DNA from: Maribellus luteus
Lineage (GTDB): Bacteria > Bacteroidota > Bacteroidia > Bacteroidales > Prolixibacteraceae
Length of the DNA stretch: 64,000 bases
Assembly: GCF_003576475.1 (NCBI RefSeq)
Contig: NZ_QWGR01000020.1
Coordinates: forward strand, 1 to 64,000
Reading direction: 5' to 3'
The notes beneath the pieces are model-generated. The model made no database searches, had not been told where the DNA came from, and saw only the letters and a program-made list of their open reading frames with translations. The position numbers and the translations under genes were made by a program. Shown one piece after another: positions 35,826 to 44,600 of the stretch (its first letter is position 1; each line of letters starts with the position of its first letter).

Positions 35826-37100
35826 TTAGAATTCATCGGTTCCATAAAAATCAATTTCAGAAAAGTTACACCACCCGGAACCATCAAAATTACTGGTTAT
35901 CCCATAACGGATGTAGCGCATCTCGTCCAGTTCCAACGGGAAATCAAAATTATGTCCTGCAAATGCAGCATCCTTGTCTTCCTGAGAAACCTGCCCAACG
36001 GGAAGCCCTGAAGGCTTGATGATTTCGTGACTTCCAATGAGCGTCCAGTAGTTGGTCCAGTCCTGCAGTCCATCACCGTCGTTGTCTTCTGTAATTTCCT
36101 CTTCCAGAACAGGGGCTTCTTTACGGGCATACACATACCATGTTTTCGGGTTTCCGTAGGTGTACATCCATGAACCGCTGCTTAATTGTACACGTTGAAA
36201 CCAGGCATATCTCGATAATTTATAAGTATCACCCAAGTCTACAGTAATATGCCTGGGATATGGAGATTGGTAGGAAATGGCAACACTTGTGTGGGCATAA
36301 TTTCCGTCAATGATGGCACCGGGGAGACCTTCCCAGTAGTTCCATTTATCATCAACCGGATGGTCAGGCCCATCTGCAAAAACGGACATTTTACTTTTGT
36401 CGAGCTTTATTTCCGGAAAAGGAGTAAGTGTTTCTCCTTCAGCCGGCGTTACAATGCTGGATTTATTTCCGAAGTTATCAACGATAAGAACACCAAATTT
36501 GCGGGGCACCGCCGGATATCCGCGGGCAATGAATTCACCTGCTTCCAGTTCGTTCTTAAGAATCCGGATTTCGGTCAGTTCACCCGGTTCTGCCCCTTCC
36601 GTCATAATTGTATCGGCCATAATGTAAAAGGTAAGCGGAGCTTCTGCCGCATTTTGCCATGCAAAACGGGCACCTCCGAAAGCACGTGTTATGCTCATAT
36701 TGTTCTGAACCTTCAATAGCGGAGAAAGTCCTGGAGTAATTTGAACAGTAACCGGGTTCGATTCGTTATTGCTTCTGTCAACAGCATACAGTTTTACATC
36801 GTAAACCTTTGTTGTATCCTGGTCATTATATCCATGCACAGTCAGAGACTTTTCATATAAAGAGGATTTGGCCTCCAAGGTTTGTCCGTTTGAGATGGTA
36901 TAAACGGCTTTTACATACAACAGGTCGTTGTCTTGTGGTATGTCGTATTCAATTTTTGCCCCCCCTGCCATTTTTGTGACTGTAATATTGCTGATTACCC
37001 CCGGGGCAGTTGGGTCTGAATCGATTGGTCCAAGTATCTTTTCTTCGCAGCCAAATGCAATGAATATTGCCAGCAGCAGATATATATTTATCTTTTTCAT
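35826..37100 (-). CDS. Surface lipoprotein, DUF4959/DUF5126/DUF5000 type
   Basis: SusE-position lipoprotein with lipobox AIFIAFGC (Cys18) when started at 37100; the longer reading to 37136 would overlap susD. Domain order: N-terminal fibronectin-like DUF4959 (DPTAPGVISNITVTKMAGGA), a middle DUF5126 region (LKVQNNMSITRAFGGARFAW), then a discoidin-like DUF5000 (HITVDLGDTYKLSRYAWFQR ... FSEIDFYGTDEF). These proteins bind glycan at the surface beside SusCD; ligand unknown. It is followed immediately by a second discoidin lipoprotein. Confidence 0.8.
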   Translation of the reverse strand: MKKINIYLLLAIFIAFGCEEKILGPIDSDPTAPGVISNITVTKMAGGAKIEYDIPQDNDLLYVKAVYTISNGQTLEAKSSLYEKSLTVHGYNDQDTTKVYDVKLYAVDRSNNESNPVTVQITPGLSPLLKVQNNMSITRAFGGARFAWQNAAEAPLTFYIMADTIMTEGAEPGELTEIRILKNELEAGEFIARGYPAVPRKFGVLIVDNFGNKSSIVTPAEGETLTPFPEIKLDKSKMSVFADGPDHPVDDKWNYWEGLPGAIIDGNYAHTSVAISYQSPYPRHITVDLGDTYKLSRYAWFQRVQLSSGSWMYTYGNPKTWYVYARKEAPVLEEEITEDNDGDGLQDWTNYWTLIGSHEIIKPSGLPVGQVSQEDKDAAFAGHNFDFPLELDEMRYIRYGITSNFDGSGWCNFSEIDFYGTDEF

Positions 37101-37129
37101 AGTCTGTATTTTTAGATTATTTTTCATCG

Positions 37130-39040
37130 TTACCACCCATAATTCTGAACCAGGTTCGGATTCTTACTGATCTCACTTTCCGCAATAGGAAAAAAGTGGT
37201 GTTTAATGTTAAAAGTTGGATAATACACCACCTGAACGTTGTAATAACCTTCAACGGTACTTTCGTTCGGATTCCATGAAGTAACGGGTTCATTACAATA
37301 ATCTTCCGCATCCATCCATCTTCTCAAATCCCAAAAGCGGCTTCCTTCAAACGCAAGTTCGATTAAACGCTCGCGTTTCATAATTTCACGTAAGCCGTCT
37401 TTTGTATCGGGCTTGGAAGGATTCGTACTATAGACAGCCCATGATTCGTCAATACCTTTTAAACCTGCACGAGTGCGAATTTTGTCGATCCATACTTTAG
37501 CTTCATCCAACTGATTGTTTTCAATTAATGTTTCAGCATATAGCAAATAAAGGTCGGCTAATCGCAATGCAGGAAATGCATAGGCTCTGCCACGCCATCC
37601 CATATTGTCCTGCCCGGTATTCATATTCACCAGTTTTACCGGCCAATATCCATAAGGGCATACTTTCCATGCATAACCAGAAGAGGACCAGCCTCCCTGT
37701 TTGTGGTTGATATAATCCAAGGCAGCATTGTTATCGGTTTTATCGGGTCTTAAATGTCCGTACACCAAAGCTCCATCAAACGACAAGTCCGCATAATAGC
37801 GTACTTCCCGGTTAAAATTCCGTTGTACGGTTCTGTGTCCTAATTTCATATGGTTGGCTTGGTCCGCACCTACCGTCATAATTTTATTCAGGTTAAGGCC
37901 TTGCCAGTCTTTGTCTTCTTCTATCGGAACGCCATTGTTGGTGTAGTGCAACAACGACATTTTTAAGGGGGCCCCCAGACTTCCGTCTCCGTACCAGTCC
38001 TGAGTAGAGAAATATGCAGGCATTGCAATACTTTGCAAACCACCCACGCTGGCAGCACCGTTTGTATGAGGCCAGATAACTTCCTGGTTTTCCTGTGCTG
38101 TGACACGGTAGTTAAGAATCACTTTTAATTTGGTAGTATCAGTAACCACGGCACCTGCGGTTTTAAAATCGCTCAGGTCCATAAGTCTATGGCCCGCATT
38201 CTCGGCAAGGCTAATAGCTTCTTCACAGGCAGTTAAGGCATCGGCCCATTTTTGCTGTATGGCAGTAGCATCTTCGGTTGGAAATAGTGCCGTTCCATCA
38301 TGATTGTAAATGTTAAACCCAGCTTCGCCGTTAAACAGAGGACTGGCTGCCGTAACCAGTATTTTTGCTTTTACCGCGGCTGCTATGGGTTTTGTAATAT
38401 GACCATAGTCCGTAGCTTCCACTTGTAATATTTCCGGTAAATCAACCATCGCTTCATCAATCAGGTCAATCACATATTTAAAACAATCGTCAAGAGGTTC
38501 GCGCGTTAATTTCAGATTTTCAATCGACTCGTTAACGGGTAGATTCTCCGGAATAATATGGATGGGCCCATACATGCGGATAAGATAAAAATGAAGGTAA
38601 GCCTTAATAAATTTCACTTCGGCAATCCAGATATTTCTTTCATAATCTGAAATATCCGGAACTTCACCTATTCTTTCCAGAAAGGTATTACAGTCCCTGA
38701 CACCTGTATACAATGCTGTTCCTCCACTTGTTCCCCGCCAGAAATCGTAATACGGGGCTACGATTGTTTGATTACCGATGGAAAGTTGAACCCCCGAGGT
38801 ATTCTCGTGGTACTTGCCTAAGCTTAATTCATCGCTTCCCAGTATGGCAGGGTTGTTACCTGTTGACCCCATCTTGGGAAGATACGAGTAACAGGTAAAT
38901 AAGTACTTTTCTGCATTGTACTTGTCGGTAAAGGCATTGTCGATGGTTGCCACATTGTCGGGTACAATATCGAGATAATCACATGCTCCGAAAGCAAACA
39001 TCATCAAAAATAAAAGGATATAATTTTTAAGCTTTTTCAT
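37130..39040 (-). CDS. SusD/RagB-family lipoprotein (third pair)
   Basis: Lipoprotein with Cys20 after MKKLKNYILLFLMMFAFGA, followed by DYLDIVPDN. SusD landmarks are FIKAYLHFYLIRMYGPIHII, RLADLYLLYAETLIENNQLD, RERLIELAFEGSRFWDLRRW and a C-terminal FFPIAESEISKNPNLVQNYG. At 636 residues it belongs to the longer SusD group. It is read 21 bp after its susC. Confidence 0.95.
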   Translation of the reverse strand: MKKLKNYILLFLMMFAFGACDYLDIVPDNVATIDNAFTDKYNAEKYLFTCYSYLPKMGSTGNNPAILGSDELSLGKYHENTSGVQLSIGNQTIVAPYYDFWRGTSGGTALYTGVRDCNTFLERIGEVPDISDYERNIWIAEVKFIKAYLHFYLIRMYGPIHIIPENLPVNESIENLKLTREPLDDCFKYVIDLIDEAMVDLPEILQVEATDYGHITKPIAAAVKAKILVTAASPLFNGEAGFNIYNHDGTALFPTEDATAIQQKWADALTACEEAISLAENAGHRLMDLSDFKTAGAVVTDTTKLKVILNYRVTAQENQEVIWPHTNGAASVGGLQSIAMPAYFSTQDWYGDGSLGAPLKMSLLHYTNNGVPIEEDKDWQGLNLNKIMTVGADQANHMKLGHRTVQRNFNREVRYYADLSFDGALVYGHLRPDKTDNNAALDYINHKQGGWSSSGYAWKVCPYGYWPVKLVNMNTGQDNMGWRGRAYAFPALRLADLYLLYAETLIENNQLDEAKVWIDKIRTRAGLKGIDESWAVYSTNPSKPDTKDGLREIMKRERLIELAFEGSRFWDLRRWMDAEDYCNEPVTSWNPNESTVEGYYNVQVVYYPTFNIKHHFFPIAESEISKNPNLVQNYGW

Positions 39041-39061
39041 ATTTCTGTTTTTGTTATCGGA

Positions 39062-42000
39062 TTAAAAGTTGACTTGCAGACCCAAGTTAAATACACGTTG
39101 AATAGGATAGTTGATTCCTTTGCCAGCCATTTCAACATCCCATAGTTTGAAGGCACTTAAAGTGAGCAAGTTTGTTCCGTTAGCGTATACCCTGAATGTA
39201 TCGAACCAAGGCACATTAAATGAATACCCCACTTCGACTGATTTAAGTCTTAAGAAGGCTCCGTTTTGCATATACCAGGTACTGGTTTGAATATTATTTC
39301 CGACTGGTGTTACCGATAACCTTGGCCAGAGGGCGTAAAGGTTTTGGTTCACTTCTGTCCAATGATCATCTGCATAAGCCTTAAGGAAAGCACTGTGTCC
39401 GCCACCTACATTTAAGAATGGGGCAGTTAAAACTGGATCAATCCAAAATGAAGAGCGGGCCGAGCCCTGGAAAAAGAATGAGAAATCAACTTTTTTGTAC
39501 CCAGCCGACATACCAAAGCCATAAATTATTTCGGGAACTGTTGGATAACCCACCGGAACCATGTCAAGCGTGGTTATTCTCCCATCTCCATTAACATCCT
39601 TGTATTTTATATCACCCGGCAGGTATTCTCCAAATTGTCGGGGACTGTTGTCAATTTCAGCCTGGTCAACAAACAAGCGTTCTGCAACATAGCCCCATAC
39701 CTGATTCAGAGGTTTCCCAATTCTGGAAACCCATGGAGTAGCACTGTAATCAGGTTCTTCAAATTTAACCATTTCGCTATGCGTATAGGTGAAATTTGCA
39801 CGGCCAGTAATCCATAGATCATTGGAAAAACTCTGATTGTAATCTATTGACATATCTATACCGTGGTTTTTAGCTTCGCCCAAATTGGCCCGTACTCCAG
39901 CTTGCAAGCCCATACTGGCAAGAGTAATTCGATCCATCAAGATATTTGTACGATATTCTCCAAAATAGTCAGCATGGATATTTAACTTATCGAACAATCC
40001 TAATTCAAACCCGACATTGTATTTGTGTCCAATCTCCCATTGAATCTGATCGTTTTCGTATCTGCTGATACTCACCCCTGGCTTATAATAGTCGAGTTGG
40101 GTACCAAATTGTCCACCTCTACTGATATTATTGAGGGAAACTTCTGAAAGGAAAAAGAATCTGTCGTATTCGTTGCCAATGGCATCGTTACCTACTAAAC
40201 CATAAGTCGCTTTTAATTTTAAGTTGGATATTCTGTTTTTATAGGCTTCAAAGAATGGTTGGTTACTAATAATATAACCAAGCCCGATAGATGGAAAGAA
40301 TCCAAAGCGGTTGTTTTTGGCAAAGCGTTCAGAACCGTTGTACCCAAAGTTAAATTCGGTAAAATAACGTGAAGCATACGCATAGGTAAACCTTCCGCTT
40401 ATTCCCAGATTACGGTAAGGCAGCGACTGTTGCAAACTTCCCGGGTTCGCGGCTTTAGCTTCCCGGGCAATAAAAACAAGCATACCGCTTACATTGTGAT
40501 CGTCATTGAATGTACTGGTATAATTTATTGAGCCTTCGTAGTAGTTGGTAATATTTACTTTCTTTTCGTCCTCGGAGTATGACAAATACTCGGTACCGCT
40601 CTGTGAGTTAAGCTGTGTCAATTTATATGCACCCTCATCATTTTTTCTGATAGAATAATAATAAGGATTGAGGAACCGCCTGATGCCCGAAGTGGCTTCT
40701 CTGGTCGTATTGTAAAGCAATTTTACCGATAAGCCTTTGGTTATCATATCCAGGTTTTGGGATAATTCGAATTGTGACAAAATCAACGACCTGTCTGATT
40801 CACGATAACCTCTGGTAAGCTCGGCATAAGGATTCAGAAATTCGCCTTCGTTATAGTTACCGTATAGAATGTGTTTTGTATACTGGTGCTCAGCATCCGG
40901 TTCGTAATATGGGCTGAACAATACAGGGTTCGCATAAAGGGCCATTTTGTAAATGGTTTCACCATCGCTAACAGGCCCTCTGTAATCGTCATAAGTTCCC
41001 TGGAAACGGATTCCAATTTCAGTAGTTGGTGTGATGTTCAGATTTACGTTCGAGCGTACCAGGTATTTTGTAAAATCAATATCGTTATCAAAGAAGTTTT
41101 TCTGTGCATTTTTTAAAATGCCATTGTCCTGATTTACTGAAGCTGCTACATAATAACGAGCAACTTTACCCCCACCGCTCACATTAAAGTTGAGTCGTTG
41201 ATTAACAGTATAGTCTTTCGTAAGGAGATCAATCCAGTTATTATTGGGGTATAAAAGAGGATCAGCACCTGCAGCCGTACGTTGGATTTTTTCTTCAGTA
41301 TAATATGTTAATCCTAAGGGGTCGCGTGTCAATACAGCTTCATTGTGCTTACGCATAAATGTTATGTTGTCGGCAAATTCTACATTTTTTGTAGCCGTTG
41401 AAAAAGAATTCTCAAAGCGAACATTCACTTTAGATTTACCTTCTTTACCTTCTTTTGTGGTTACTAAAATCACTCCGTTGGCGCCGCGCGCACCATATAG
41501 TGCGGTAGCTGTTGCATCTTTCATAATAGAGAAGCTGGCGATATCGTCAGGTTGCAGACGGGCCAAATCGGTAGCCGAAAGTTCAATTCCATCGATAAGA
41601 ATCAGCGGCGATTTCGAATACCCGAATGTTGTGACCCCACGAACAAAAAATTCGGCATTGTCTCTTCCGGGTTCACCACTACGCTGGTAAGAAATAATGC
41701 CGGCCATTCTACCAGCCAAAGCCGTAGTTAAATTACTGGACGGAACCTTTAGTTCTTCGGTATTAATAGTTTCAATTGAAGATATAACACTTTCTTTCTT
41801 TTGCTTGCCGAATGCAACAACTGTCACTTCATCGAGCTCGTCAACCATCTCGCTCAGTGTCACATCAATTTTTGTTTTGTCATTTACGTCTACAACCTGG
41901 CTTTCCATACCGATAAACGAAAATTGCAACTTATCGGTTGATTCTACATCAATCGAGTAGTTCCCATCGCTATCGGTGATTACACCTTTTGTTGTTCCGT

Positions 42001-42250
42001 CAACAACAATTGTAGCACCTGGCAAAGGTTTGCCATCTTTGTCAGTTACTTTACCCGTAACCTTATGTGTGTTTTCTGGTCGAGTCGTTGCATTTTCGAT
42101 TGTGGAATTCTTTTCAATCTGATTATCCTTTGCTTCAGCCTGCACACTCAAAACAAAAAGCATGATTAGCAAATAAGCAAGCCTTACTACAACTTTTTGT
42201 TTGTTAAACACGCAACAACCATAATCCGTGCTAAATTTGATTATTCTCAT
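39062..42250 (-). CDS. SusC/RagA TonB-dependent transporter without STN domain (third pair)
   Basis: TonB-dependent importer of about 1060 residues. The start is set at 42250 (MRIIKFSTDYGCC); an in-frame ATG at 42283 is possible. The N-terminus is atypical: the hydrophobic export segment (YLLIMLFVLSVQAEA) comes about 35 residues in. Then come a linker, the carboxypeptidase-regulatory-like domain (VTGKVTDKDGKPLPGATIVV), plug (VTVVAFGKQKKESVISSIET to GANGVILVTTKEGKEG) and barrel ending NLGLQVNF. Unlike the second pair, its start lies about 320 bp away from the duplicated leader. Confidence 0.94.
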   Translation of the reverse strand: MRIIKFSTDYGCCVFNKQKVVVRLAYLLIMLFVLSVQAEAKDNQIEKNSTIENATTRPENTHKVTGKVTDKDGKPLPGATIVVDGTTKGVITDSDGNYSIDVESTDKLQFSFIGMESQVVDVNDKTKIDVTLSEMVDELDEVTVVAFGKQKKESVISSIETINTEELKVPSSNLTTALAGRMAGIISYQRSGEPGRDNAEFFVRGVTTFGYSKSPLILIDGIELSATDLARLQPDDIASFSIMKDATATALYGARGANGVILVTTKEGKEGKSKVNVRFENSFSTATKNVEFADNITFMRKHNEAVLTRDPLGLTYYTEEKIQRTAAGADPLLYPNNNWIDLLTKDYTVNQRLNFNVSGGGKVARYYVAASVNQDNGILKNAQKNFFDNDIDFTKYLVRSNVNLNITPTTEIGIRFQGTYDDYRGPVSDGETIYKMALYANPVLFSPYYEPDAEHQYTKHILYGNYNEGEFLNPYAELTRGYRESDRSLILSQFELSQNLDMITKGLSVKLLYNTTREATSGIRRFLNPYYYSIRKNDEGAYKLTQLNSQSGTEYLSYSEDEKKVNITNYYEGSINYTSTFNDDHNVSGMLVFIAREAKAANPGSLQQSLPYRNLGISGRFTYAYASRYFTEFNFGYNGSERFAKNNRFGFFPSIGLGYIISNQPFFEAYKNRISNLKLKATYGLVGNDAIGNEYDRFFFLSEVSLNNISRGGQFGTQLDYYKPGVSISRYENDQIQWEIGHKYNVGFELGLFDKLNIHADYFGEYRTNILMDRITLASMGLQAGVRANLGEAKNHGIDMSIDYNQSFSNDLWITGRANFTYTHSEMVKFEEPDYSATPWVSRIGKPLNQVWGYVAERLFVDQAEIDNSPRQFGEYLPGDIKYKDVNGDGRITTLDMVPVGYPTVPEIIYGFGMSAGYKKVDFSFFFQGSARSSFWIDPVLTAPFLNVGGGHSAFLKAYADDHWTEVNQNLYALWPRLSVTPVGNNIQTSTWYMQNGAFLRLKSVEVGYSFNVPWFDTFRVYANGTNLLTLSAFKLWDVEMAGKGINYPIQRVFNLGLQVNF

Positions 42251-42576
42251 AAGTAGTTTTAAAAATTTGGTAATTAATCTCATTTACTAGTTAGGTACCA
42301 TTTCTGGTGTGTATCATTTATAGTTATACCCCATAGGCACATCAATTTATATTCACTGACTTACAATACATTAAGAGGAAAAACACAATATGATTCCATA
42401 GATATCCGGAAAAACATATTTTCAAGATAACTTGCAGACAAAGCAGGTATCACGTAACCTTACCTTTATTTATTCTCTCACAAAATGGACGTATTCCAAG
42501 AGTTGAATAAGTACTGACTATAAAAGAATACGAAAAGTATCACTAACCTCTATTAAGCATCTTTTCATAGTTTAGC
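42251..42576. other. Spacer between the third susC and its duplicated leader, with vestigial start
   Basis: The ATG at 42568 (minus strand) aligns exactly with the start codon of the second susC but opens only a 16-codon frame (42518-42568, MKRCLIEVSDTFRILL). The other 270 bp contain no gene and no perfect TAnnTTTG. The layout suggests that an older susC start was replaced, or that a short leader peptide is made. Confidence 0.5.
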
Positions 42577-42581
42577 ATTTA

Positions 42582-42679
42582 GTGTTTATACAAAAGCCTG
42601 ATTAGGCTGTTATTTAATTACACATGATGTGAAAACATCATTTCAAAACGGTGAATGTTCCCGCATTTACCGTTTTTTA
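42582..42679 (+). ncRNA. Candidate cis-antisense RNA opposite the third susC leader
   Basis: Same hairpin series and T6 end as in copy 1. The -7-like element corresponding to TAAATTTG has become TAGTTTAG (42568-42575), so expression may be weaker. The ends are inferred from alignment with copy 1. Confidence 0.33.
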
Positions 42680-42713
42680 GTTCAGGAAAATCTAATTTTC
42701 CACGCGATCAATG

Positions 42714-42721
42714 TAAAGGTA
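42714..42721 (-). promoter_or_regulatory. Putative -7 element of the third susC operon
   Basis: The minus strand reads TACCTTTA, as in copy 1, with 43 bp to the 14-mer at 42765. Confidence 0.42.
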
Positions 42722-42764
42722 AACGATACTATTTATACTTGCTTATACTTTATTTTCTAATACA

Positions 42765-42778
42765 TGAACTATATTGTC
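42765..42778 (+). promoter_or_regulatory. Shared 14-mer site upstream of the third susC operon
   Basis: TGAACTATATTGTC, identical to the site at 34481. The sequence between the 14-mer and the duplicated leader has diverged between the two loci while the motif and spacing have not, which points to selection on the site. Confidence 0.62.
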
Positions 42779-42865
42779 CAAACTATTTTGCTGTCGGTAA
42801 ATTATTCACACCAGGCAAAAGGATGTAAACCAAATAGTCAACATAAAAAACTACTTTAAGAATGA

Positions 42866-43747
42866 CTAGCTATGAAAAGTATCTGCCACTAAGCCGTTTG
42901 CATTTACTCTTATGCTAAACAGCTGCCCGTTCAACGGAAATTCCGACAACAATTTTTCGGTGAGGCCTTCTCTGGCAGTGGTAATATACAGGGTATCCAA
43001 ATCAGGGCCTCCAAAAGAGCAAGAAGTCACATGCGGTGCCGGAACTTCAACAATGGCTTCTGTTTCTCCATTTACAGGATTCCAGCATCGCACAGCGGCC
43101 CCTCCCCAATGCGCAATCCAGACCCTTCCTTTCGAATCGATTGTCATGCCATCGGGAGCACCTGCTTCTTTAGGTACTTCAAACAATACTCTTTTGTTCG
43201 AAGTCTTACCGCTTTCCAACTCGAAATCATATGCCCAAACACAGTGTTCAAAAGTATCGATATAGTACATAGTCCTTTTATCGGGCGACCATGTCAGTCC
43301 ATTGGATATCGTTACTCCGGCTTGTTTTAGCTGAAGTGTTTTTCCTTCAAAACAATACAGATTTCCGGCTTTTGGGACAACATTTTTGTTCATGCTTCCG
43401 ATCCAGAATCTTCCTGCAGCATCACATTTTCCATCGTTAAACCGGTTGTTGGGCATCTCGCTATCAGGGTATTCCACAAGAAGATCCAGTTTACCTGACT
43501 CAGTTAAACCAAGAATGCCTTTTTCAGCAGCCACTATAAGCATGTAGTCTCCCACTGCCGGTACTACAGCACCCACCATACTACCCACATCGTAATGTCG
43601 AAAATTGCGGGTACGAATGTCAAGGCGATGTACTATTCCACGGGTAATGTCTACCCAAAACATTTCATTTAGAATGGGATGCCACACCGGACTTTCACCC
43701 AGTTCACAAAGAGGTGAACCGGCGACCAATTTCGCTTTATAGAGCAT
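42866..43747 (-). CDS. SMP-30/gluconolactonase-family lactonase
   Basis: Cytoplasmic six-bladed propeller lactonase that hydrolyses aldonolactones, metal-dependent. The metal ligands expected in the family are visible: Glu18 (LGESPVWH), Asn in SNGLTWSPD and Asp in GAPDGMTID, with the substrate loop NRFNDGKCDAAGRFWIGSMN. The length of 293 is normal. It is the last gene of the GH2-aldolase-dehydratase-SDR operon, 21 bp after the SDR gene. With the COG3618 lactonase at 25986 the window has two lactonases, perhaps for different sugars or ring forms. Confidence 0.88.
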   Translation of the reverse strand: MLYKAKLVAGSPLCELGESPVWHPILNEMFWVDITRGIVHRLDIRTRNFRHYDVGSMVGAVVPAVGDYMLIVAAEKGILGLTESGKLDLLVEYPDSEMPNNRFNDGKCDAAGRFWIGSMNKNVVPKAGNLYCFEGKTLQLKQAGVTISNGLTWSPDKRTMYYIDTFEHCVWAYDFELESGKTSNKRVLFEVPKEAGAPDGMTIDSKGRVWIAHWGGAAVRCWNPVNGETEAIVEVPAPHVTSCSFGGPDLDTLYITTAREGLTEKLLSEFPLNGQLFSIRVNANGLVADTFHS

Positions 43748-43768
43748 AGTAAAAAATTGAAACGTTCG

Positions 43769-44557
43769 TTAATCGTCTTGCAGGATCGCTGACCGGCCGC
43801 CATCGAGCAAATAGGTTGTGCCAGTGGCAAATGCAGCTAAACTGCTCGACAGAAAAGCACACCAGGCGCCTACTTCTTCGGGGGTTCCCAGCTTTCCGGC
43901 CGGATGGAGTTTGATTGTCCGCTGCCTTTCTGCTTCTGCATCCGGAAATGACTCAAACCATTTATCGTTTCCCGGCGTTTCAATAAACCCGGGCGCCAGG
44001 CCCACTACCCGTATGGCAGGTCCCCACTCAATAGCTAAAGAGCGCACGAGACCGGTTAAAGCGGTTTTGGTTACATTGTACGGAAAGCATCCTTTTATGC
44101 TCGAGAAAGCATGGTTCGAGGTCATAATCACAATCACGCCATTCTCGCTTTTCTCAAGCCAGGGTTTAGCGGCTTTTGCCAAACGCCAATGAGCAGCCAG
44201 ATTCAGTTCGTGATTATACATCCAATCGTCGTTGGTACATTGAGCGGCTCCACGAAAAACATTCACCCCTGCATTGGAAATCACAATATCTATTTTTCCA
44301 AACTTCTCACCGGTTTCCTGTACGAATTTTGTTAGCTGTTCTTCCTTGGTTACATCAACCCGACGATAGAAAAATTGTTGTCCAACAGCTTCCAGGTCAT
44401 CCTTCAAACTTGTTATAGTTTTATCGTTTTCTTCCGTACGCGAACATCCGGCAATACTACAACCGGCCTTTGTCAACACCTTTACAACTCCGGCCCCAAT
44501 TCCGCTGGAAACGCCGGTTACAAGTGCTACTTTGTCTTTCAGATTAATCGCGAGCAT
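43769..44557 (-). CDS. SDR-family oxidoreductase, probable 2-keto-3-deoxy-sugar-acid dehydrogenase
   Basis: Classical short-chain dehydrogenase: cofactor motif TGVSSGIG (14-21), NAG at 95-97, catalytic Ser147, Tyr160 and Lys164 (PYNVTK). 262 residues. In oxidative fucose pathways an SDR either oxidises L-fucose or 2-keto-3-deoxy-L-fuconate at C4. Its place next to the dehydratase and aldolase favours the second role. The gene starts 43 bp after the dehydratase gene. Confidence 0.82.
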   Translation of the reverse strand: MLAINLKDKVALVTGVSSGIGAGVVKVLTKAGCSIAGCSRTEENDKTITSLKDDLEAVGQQFFYRRVDVTKEEQLTKFVQETGEKFGKIDIVISNAGVNVFRGAAQCTNDDWMYNHELNLAAHWRLAKAAKPWLEKSENGVIVIMTSNHAFSSIKGCFPYNVTKTALTGLVRSLAIEWGPAIRVVGLAPGFIETPGNDKWFESFPDAEAERQRTIKLHPAGKLGTPEEVGAWCAFLSSSLAAFATGTTYLLDGGRSAILQDD

Positions 44558-44600
44558 GCAGATTGTTTTATAGTCTAATTTAATGAATATAAATAAGTTT

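Larger units (their letters stand above)
42577..42723 (-). repeat. Duplicated susC leader, copy 2 (147 bp)
   Basis: Gap-free match to 34293-34439 with four substitutions, all in the last 40 bp. The three hairpins are retained (last stem 42645-42657/42664-42676 with T6). Upstream sequence outside the block diverges except for the 14-mer, which keeps the same distance. Confidence 0.93.

Noticed and set aside
42834-42868. TAGTCA...TGACTA inverted repeat at the end of the SMP-30 gene as a terminator
   Set aside because: The arms are only 6 bp with a loop of more than 20 nt and overlap the stop codon; too weak.
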